Shown here: positions 58,730-64,000 of the stretch, piece after piece
How the letters are laid out: the number at the start of each line of letters is the position of its first letter
How positions within the stretch are numbered: the stretch's first letter is position 1
Source: JAGDMS01 sp050015455
GTDB lineage: Bacteria > Desulfobacterota > Binatia > HRBIN30
NCBI GenBank assembly: GCA_050015455.1
Contig: JBEKBJ010000011.1
Coordinates: forward strand, 1-64,000
Direction: 5' to 3'
Length of the DNA: 64,000 nucleotides
Program-made: the position numbers and the translations under genes
The notes under the pieces: generated by a model
Told to the model about the DNA's origin: nothing
The model's input: the letters and a program-made list of their open reading frames with translations, nothing else
Databases searched by the model: none

Positions 58730-60499
58730 CTACGCCACCGCGCGCGCAGCGGGTGCGCACAGGTAGCGCGCTGCACGCTCGGGCGCAATGTCCCCGTAGC
58801 ATACAAGCTCATCAAAAAGGTCCAAGGCCGCCCGGTTGCCGGAAAGTATACCACGCAGCGGATGCACCGTCAGATAACGATCGGCGAAGATCTCCGCGAT
58901 CACCGCCTTGCGCGCCGAGCCGCGTTGGGCCAATTCCCACGCGGCCTGCTCCAACAACAACGCGCCCTGGGTCACATCGGCCAAATAGCCGGTCACCGCA
59001 CGGGCGTTGAGCTGGACGCGATCGGGCTCCATGCCGGCCAGCGCGGCGATCACCTCACGTACCTCGGCCAGCGCGGAACGCACCGCGGTGCTCGGGGCGG
59101 CGAGCCCTTCATCACGGCTCTGCCGCAGCGCAGCTTCGACCCGGTCGAACAGCGCTTCGTGCGCCTGCTCCTTCATCATAGCGCGCAGGACGTCGAGGCA
59201 GATGACGTTCTCCGCACCCTCCCAAATCGTGTGGCACTGCGCGTCACGCAGCTGCCGCGCTACCGGCCAGTTCTCGATGTAGCCGTTGCCGCCGTGCAGC
59301 TCCACTGCCAGTGATGCCGCTTCGAGGCCCCGGCGCGTGACCCGAAACTTGGCCAGCGGGACCAGGATGCGCGTAAAGCGCCGTGCGCTCTGGCTGCGCG
59401 CACCGGCCCCGGCCGCGAAGACCATCGCGGCCGCGGCCTCGAGGTCGACGAGCATGTGAACCAGCTGCTCGCGCACCATGGGTTGGTCGCGCAGCCGCTT
59501 GCCGAAGGCCTGGCGACGGGCGGTATAGATGGCGGACTCGAGGAAGCTGCGCCGCAGGATGCCGAGCCCCATGATAGCCACGCCTATACGCGACGTGTTC
59601 ACCATCTCCATCATGCGGTTGAGGCCACGGCCGTCCGGCACATTAGAGCTGCCCGCCAGCAAGTACGCCTCGGCATCGCGCAGTTCCACTTCTCCCGTTG
59701 GCACCGAGCGCGTACCGAGCTTGTCCTTGAGGCGCCGGATGTGGATGCCGTTGCGGCTGCCGTCACGACGCCGTTTCGGCAGCAGGAACAGCGCCAGGCC
59801 ACACACGCCCGCCGGTGCGCCTTCGGGACGCGCCAGCAGCATGATCACCTCACCGTCAACGTTCGAGCAGAACCATTTTTCCCCATCCACTCGCCAGCCG
59901 TCGGCGGTCCGGTGCGCCGTGGTCATGGTAGCGGTGCCGAGGTCCGATCCACCCAGCTTCTCGGTCATGAACATGGAGCCGTCCATGGCTTCGTCGTAGT
60001 TCATCGTGGTCATGCGCGAGAGAAAGCGCTCACGCACATCGGGCGCCGCGTAGCGCTCGATCAGCTCGGCAGCCGCGACGGTCATCCCGACCGAGCAGAG
60101 CATGCCCGTGTCCGCCTGGCAGAGGAGGTACTGAAATGCCTGGAGCAAGACCGGTGGCACCGGACGACCGCGCTCCTTCACTTCGCGGCTGCACGGCAGA
60201 CCGAGGAAGCCATGCTCCCATAGGTCGCGCTTCGTCGCCAGCGAAGCCGGATGATGTACGACCTCGTTAATCTCTTCTCCCCAGCGGTCGTAACGCTCGA
60301 CCCGAGGCGGATTCTTGTCGACGGTCTCGGACCGCTCCGCGATGGGGCCCCCGCACAGCGCGCCCATCCTCTGCAGGTGAGTCTCCGCCCAGTCACGATC
60401 GGCAGCATCGAGGTGATAGTCCGTGAGGAACCGCAGGTCTGGATCCACGGCGTACCAGTTCAGGCCTTGCGCCCGTTCGTATCGCTCGTAGTCGATCAT
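58730..60499 (-). CDS. Acyl-CoA dehydrogenase (long, AidB/FadE-like)
   Basis: A 589-residue flavoprotein; the family is typically about 380-600. The core has TEKLGGSDLGTATMTTAHRT for FAD/substrate contacts, WRVDGEKWFCSNVDGEVIML, LNRMMEMVNTSRIGVAIMG, and the C-terminal GGNGYIENWPVARQLRDAQCHTIWEGAENVICLDVLR, a typical FAD-binding and dimer segment. The N-terminal ~130 residues are the extension seen in long forms such as AidB. It may oxidise acyl-CoA intermediates or take part in stress response. Divergent spacing leaves it alone in this region. Confidence 0.88.
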   Translation of the reverse strand: MIDYERYERAQGLNWYAVDPDLRFLTDYHLDAADRDWAETHLQRMGALCGGPIAERSETVDKNPPRVERYDRWGEEINEVVHHPASLATKRDLWEHGFLGLPCSREVKERGRPVPPVLLQAFQYLLCQADTGMLCSVGMTVAAAELIERYAAPDVRERFLSRMTTMNYDEAMDGSMFMTEKLGGSDLGTATMTTAHRTADGWRVDGEKWFCSNVDGEVIMLLARPEGAPAGVCGLALFLLPKRRRDGSRNGIHIRRLKDKLGTRSVPTGEVELRDAEAYLLAGSSNVPDGRGLNRMMEMVNTSRIGVAIMGLGILRRSFLESAIYTARRQAFGKRLRDQPMVREQLVHMLVDLEAAAAMVFAAGAGARSQSARRFTRILVPLAKFRVTRRGLEAASLAVELHGGNGYIENWPVARQLRDAQCHTIWEGAENVICLDVLRAMMKEQAHEALFDRVEAALRQSRDEGLAAPSTAVRSALAEVREVIAALAGMEPDRVQLNARAVTGYLADVTQGALLLEQAAWELAQRGSARKAVIAEIFADRYLTVHPLRGILSGNRAALDLFDELVCYGDIAPERAARYLCAPAARAVA

Positions 60500-60582
60500 T
60501 GCGGCACCTCCCGTGTCATAAAACAGTACTGGGAGAACTGGAGGCGCGCAACATCGTGCGCTGCTGAACCTGTTGTCCAGGG

Positions 60583-61875
60583 TCAGACGTACTGCATCTC
60601 GACGAACCGGCCGCGCAGCCGGTTTACCGCGTCCTTGACTTTCTTATCGCGGATCGCGTCGCCCATGAGCACGGCCAGCTCGCCCATCTCCGCTTCCTTC
60701 ATGCTGAAGCGGGTCATCTCCTGAACGCCGACCCTAAGGCCCGAGGGGCTGCGCGGATCCTGGTCGCCAGGCAGCATGTTGTAATTTACGATGATGTCCT
60801 GCTCCTCGAGCCGGCGCGCGGCGGTGACGCCGCCACCGAAGCCCGACACATCGACGGCGATCTGGTGGCTGCGAGTGAAGCCGAGCTCCTTGGCCGCCAC
60901 CGGGATCCCGGCGTCCGAGAGCGCGCGTCCAAGCGCCTGGGCGTTGCGGACAATCTGCCGTGCGTAGGCGCGGCCGTGCATCTTCATCTCGCGAGTCGCA
61001 ACGACCAGCGCCGCGAGTGAATGCAGGTGGTGGTTGCTCGACGAGCCCGGGAACACGCCGCGGTCGGCGGCGGGCCAGTACTTTTCGACATCCTCTCCTT
61101 CGAGGCTGGCGAGGATCAGGCCCCGCTGCGGGCCGGGGAACGTCTTGTGCGTGCTCCCGGTCAGATAGGTGGCGCCCTCGCGCAGCGGGTCCTGGAACTC
61201 GCCGGCGGCGATGAGCCCTAGGACATGCGCGCCGTCATAGAGGATGGGGATCTTCAGCTCCCGGCAGATGAGAGCGATCTCGGCGAGCGGCTCGGGGAAG
61301 AGGAAGAGACTTTTCCCGAGGACGATCATCTGCGGGCGCAGCCGCTCGATCATCTTGATCGCCGCGGCGGCATCCATCCTGTAACGGTCAGGCGCGAGCG
61401 GCAGGAAGTGGAGGCCCACCGTGTTGTCGCGCCCGGCGATGAGCGTCTGGCCGCGCACCTGGATGCGGCGGCCGAAGACACCGACCAGGTTGTGGCTGAT
61501 GTGACCTCCGGCGTCGGTTGAGTTCACCAGCACGGTGTCGCCGCCGCGCAGCCACGCCAGCGCGAGGGCGGCGTTGGCGGCGTTGCCGCTGATCGGCCGG
61601 ACGTCCGCCTGCTTCGCGCCGAAAAGCTCGAGGACCTCGCGTCGGGCCGCGCGCTCTACCTCGTCGATGTAGCGGGTTCCCTGGTAGTAGCGATTGATCT
61701 GCCCATCCTCGTTGGGGTGGCCCTCGGCGTAGCGCGCCATGAAGTCGGAGTTCTGGATGTCGCGGACGGCGCGGCTCTGAGCGTTCTCGCTGGCGATCAG
61801 GTTGATGGTCTCGCGCCCGCGCCACTGTTCCTGTTTGCGGACGAGCTCCTCGATGTCGCGGATGTCGACTGGCAT
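60583..61875 (-). CDS. glyA: Serine hydroxymethyltransferase
   Basis: The 430-residue PLP enzyme has RETINLIASEN, the RYYQGTRYIDEVE region, and the PLP-binding Lys in TGSTHKTFPGPQRGLI, with a C-terminal LRVGVQEMTRFSMKEAEM segment. It makes glycine and methylene-tetrahydrofolate from serine. It is rather atypical for bacteria and looks closer to archaeal-type enzymes; a related PLP activity remains possible. AAGGAG lies nine bases upstream of the ATG. Confidence 0.85.
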   Translation of the reverse strand: MPVDIRDIEELVRKQEQWRGRETINLIASENAQSRAVRDIQNSDFMARYAEGHPNEDGQINRYYQGTRYIDEVERAARREVLELFGAKQADVRPISGNAANAALALAWLRGGDTVLVNSTDAGGHISHNLVGVFGRRIQVRGQTLIAGRDNTVGLHFLPLAPDRYRMDAAAAIKMIERLRPQMIVLGKSLFLFPEPLAEIALICRELKIPILYDGAHVLGLIAAGEFQDPLREGATYLTGSTHKTFPGPQRGLILASLEGEDVEKYWPAADRGVFPGSSSNHHLHSLAALVVATREMKMHGRAYARQIVRNAQALGRALSDAGIPVAAKELGFTRSHQIAVDVSGFGGGVTAARRLEEQDIIVNYNMLPGDQDPRSPSGLRVGVQEMTRFSMKEAEMGELAVLMGDAIRDKKVKDAVNRLRGRFVEMQYV

Positions 61876-62018
61876 GCTGGCTCCTTTCGAAGAGCGCTTG
61901 TAGCATCCTGAGATCCGTAGGCCAACGAGAGATTCGGCTCCGACCGCAGTCGCCCGCCGACTTCAGTGGCACACCGCTCCACCGCAGAGGTCTGGTCATG
62001 AGCCCGCATATCATGGTC

Positions 62019-64000
62019 CTATTGGGGCGGCGTGCCGCGGCCGAAGGCAATGTAGAACCTGCCCCCCACAAGGGCCGGATCGTCGGGATAGCCTAGGGCC
62101 TTGAAATCGATCCGGTTCTTCACGTCCGGATACACGGCCCGCCGGTGCTCGGGAAGGTCCATGCCCGCTGCATTCTTGTGACAGCGCGTGCAGGTGATGG
62201 CCTCGGAGCTGTGGCAATCGGAACAACCCAGCGCCTGCTTGGCCGGCACTACCTCGTGATGGATGGAGGAGTACATCCTGGTCTCCACGAAATCGTACTG
62301 GCCTGAATAGGGAACTCCAGCCCGCTTCATCCCCTCGTCGATGGCTGTGGACCAGTTGAAATTCTTCCAGAAATCGTCGAGGAGTTTGGGTACTGCCAGA
62401 ATGCTGTTCCCCATGTCATAGGGCTGTACCGCCGCGTGCGTCTGGAAGGGGAAGATACGCGCTGCCGGGTTCCGCTTCTCTCCCACGGGAGCATTCAGAA
62501 TCACGATATCGGAGGCATCGATTTTATCCCCCACGAGGGAAGCATTGCGGGTCCCATCGTACCACAGGTACGCGGGCACCAGATCCTTGCCCCAGGTTAG
62601 CGTGCCGAACTTTTTATCGTACTGGGGCATGCCATACTTATCCAGGGTAACGGCCCGGTCCTGCCCCGCTTGGGAATAATCGCGGCGCAAGAGGGTCGGT
62701 GCCGCACGGGCAATCGAAGGAATGTGGCAGGTCTCGCAAGCTACGGACCGGATGTGATCATCCAGATGGCGGCTCAACATGCCTGCGACCCCATGGGGCG
62801 TAGGGCCGTGGCACTTTTCACAGCTGACGCGACCTTCGACCGCGGGCGCGCTCATGGACATTCCCGCGATCCGGTGCGCGGTGGTCGTGTGGCAGTCCTG
62901 GCAGCGCATCTCCAGCGTGCCCATGTGCTGGTCGAGGCCAGGGGATGGGTCTGCCAGGGCAGCTTCCAAATCCCCATGCTTGGTGTACGGAGTCCCGCCG
63001 CTGACAAAATGGCAGGACCCGCAGGCGCGGCGCGAGGGCCGTCCAACCCGCCGAGCGATTTCGGCAAGGTTCAGCGCGGGATCCGGCAGGCCGCCCTTGC
63101 CTATGTCTTTCCGGTACAAGCCGGTGGTGTCGTGGCAGACGAGGCAATCAATGTTGCCTGGATCAGAGAAGTTATAGCTTGAATCCACCCACCCGTACCC
63201 GATGTGGCAGGATGCGCACTCCTGGAGGTTGGGTCCGATGGCGATGCAGGCGTTGTTGACCATCAAGGTCAAGCTGATATCAATCCGGTGCTCATAACCC
63301 TTGAGCGTTGGCGAATACCCCTTCCAATTCCAATGGGCGGTGTTCAGCAGGTCCTGTCCCACTTTCGGGTGGCAACTTAGGCAGGACCGGGTGACTTCCT
63401 TCGGACTGGGCTTGTCTCTCAAGGTCACCAGGGTGGAGTGGTCCGGCGTCCACGGATGATGGCAGGCGGCACACGCCGTTGGGGCGGAAGCCGGCTTGAG
63501 CTGGCGCTCATGGCAACCGATGCACTGGCGGTGATAGGCCCCCTTGAGACCGATGCGGGCCGGATCGTCCGGCTCGTCAGGCAAGCCGTGGCACCGGCTG
63601 CAGCTTTGCGGGGCGTTCTGCTCCATGTTGTCATGGCATGAGGAACAGGGCCCACCCAATTTGACATCGTTCGACGCGTGGAACTCCTTGATGTCTTCCC
63701 CCACGCGGTCATTCTCGGATGTAGCATAGCGGTGGTGGCAAACCCCGCAGTCGCCTCCGACCAGTTCATCGTGGATGCGGTGGGAAAAGCCGACCGGCTC
63801 ATAGTCGTCCGACTTGGAGTTGAGCAACGGGCTGTCGAGCAGATAAAAGTTCTTATAGGCCGCCGGACGCTGGGGATAAGAAGGTGCTTCGACAGCATCA
63901 GCCGCGACCGGTAGTGCGACCTTCACGCGCTCGATGCCCTGCACTGTGGTTAGAGATGCCTGCATGGCTTGGATGTGTACGAGGCTGTACAAGACGACAA
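62019..64000 (-). CDS. 14-haem cytochrome c related to octahaem tetrathionate reductase, 5' end outside window
   Basis: At least 657 residues are visible, with no stop before the right edge, so the N-terminus and signal peptide are probably cut off. It has 14 CxxCH haem sites: five in an N-terminal part (CGVCHH, CSSCH, CSRCH, CIGCH, CAACHH), resembling a class III cytochrome c, and nine in the C-terminal part. The region NNACIAIGPNLQECASCHIGYGW...IDCLVCHDTTGLY...ACGSCHF closely follows octahaem tetrathionate reductase (OTR). It should be periplasmic and move electrons to or from sulfur or nitrogen oxyanions; the substrate is unknown. Confidence 0.85.
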   Translation of the reverse strand, partial: VVLYSLVHIQAMQASLTTVQGIERVKVALPVAADAVEAPSYPQRPAAYKNFYLLDSPLLNSKSDDYEPVGFSHRIHDELVGGDCGVCHHRYATSENDRVGEDIKEFHASNDVKLGGPCSSCHDNMEQNAPQSCSRCHGLPDEPDDPARIGLKGAYHRQCIGCHERQLKPASAPTACAACHHPWTPDHSTLVTLRDKPSPKEVTRSCLSCHPKVGQDLLNTAHWNWKGYSPTLKGYEHRIDISLTLMVNNACIAIGPNLQECASCHIGYGWVDSSYNFSDPGNIDCLVCHDTTGLYRKDIGKGGLPDPALNLAEIARRVGRPSRRACGSCHFVSGGTPYTKHGDLEAALADPSPGLDQHMGTLEMRCQDCHTTTAHRIAGMSMSAPAVEGRVSCEKCHGPTPHGVAGMLSRHLDDHIRSVACETCHIPSIARAAPTLLRRDYSQAGQDRAVTLDKYGMPQYDKKFGTLTWGKDLVPAYLWYDGTRNASLVGDKIDASDIVILNAPVGEKRNPAARIFPFQTHAAVQPYDMGNSILAVPKLLDDFWKNFNWSTAIDEGMKRAGVPYSGQYDFVETRMYSSIHHEVVPAKQALGCSDCHSSEAITCTRCHKNAAGMDLPEHRRAVYPDVKNRIDFKALGYPDDPALVGGRFYIAFGRGTPPQ

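Noticed and set aside
61876..62018. Riboswitch in the glyA leader
   Set aside because: Some GC-rich stems are possible, but I could not match conserved cores of glycine, SAM, ZTP or THF riboswitches.

Overview
The window is GC-rich, gene-dense bacterial chromosome. Type III (CaiB/BaiF) CoA-transferases, a long acyl-CoA dehydrogenase, hydantoinase/oxoprolinase genes, a multihaem cytochrome, and a secreted beta-helix protein with a Thr/Pro linker and a dockerin-like tail (residues CVGDCNGNG...) together suggest an uncultivated deltaproteobacterium-like lineage such as Candidatus Binatota. That placement is inference from gene style; no rRNA is present.

Layout. 1-5 kb: a minus-strand unit of TetR regulator, saccharopine-dehydrogenase-like protein, FGGY kinase and a truncated FAD oxidase, with repeated GTGAG/CACTC half-sites near it. 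4.8-8 kb: an HD-hydrolase remnant, a tail-anchored duplicated-motif protein, and a sigma54 response regulator with a CBS protein. 8-17.3 kb: the most unusual locus. MaoC-like hydratase, PIG-L deacetylase and E1 alpha and E1 beta of a 2-oxoacid dehydrogenase lie upstream of a fusion in which an E2-like lipoyl domain and E3/E1-binding domain are joined to a left-handed beta-helix (hexapeptide) acyltransferase instead of the normal E2 catalytic domain. CaiB/BaiF genes, one a tandem double-length fusion, flank it. The last four genes of the minus-strand run are translationally coupled or nearly so. I read them as a possible CoA-independent acyl-transfer pathway: deacetylate an acceptor, then re-acylate it from acyl-lipoyl.

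17.4-24.1 kb: membrane protein, TatA, then GT4 glycosyltransferase, DUF4912 protein and two GH57 enzymes (alpha-glucan metabolism). 24.1-34.1 kb: a truncated E1 alpha remnant and housekeeping genes (CDP-alcohol phosphatidyltransferase, amidohydrolase, D-Ala-D-Ala carboxypeptidase with SPOR domain, flippase-like protein, YggT, DUF167, FmdB), then hyuA-hyuB and a phasin-like gene with a clear promoter and operator.

34.3-44.8 kb: a 10.4-kb integrative element in the 3' part of tRNA-Val(CAC). It is bounded by a 42-bp direct repeat (34347-34388 and 44759-44800), with paired TTGACAGCCA repeats just inside each end. It encodes a tyrosine recombinase, a Zn-finger protein, an excisionase-like HTH protein, a Toprim/RecA-fold primase-helicase and a TubC-N-like protein. 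Its right half holds unexpected cargo: an acetylglutamate kinase, small Zn-ribbon and hypothetical proteins, and the secreted beta-helix/dockerin-like protein.

44.8-52.6 kb: membrane metallophosphatase, response regulator, HAD phosphatase, GAF-histidine kinase, and an outer-membrane-lipoprotein-sorting-like protein with an ABC-2 transporter whose permease and ATPase genes are separated by a cyclic-nucleotide-binding regulator. 52.7-57.6 kb: a tightly overlapping nucleotide-sugar operon (RfbC-like, RfbB, decaprenyl-phosphate phosphoribosyltransferase-like UbiA protein, cupin, Gmd, reductase). 57.8-64 kb: thioredoxin-TPR protein, acyl-CoA dehydrogenase, serine hydroxymethyltransferase, and a 14-haem cytochrome related to octahaem tetrathionate reductase that runs off the right edge.
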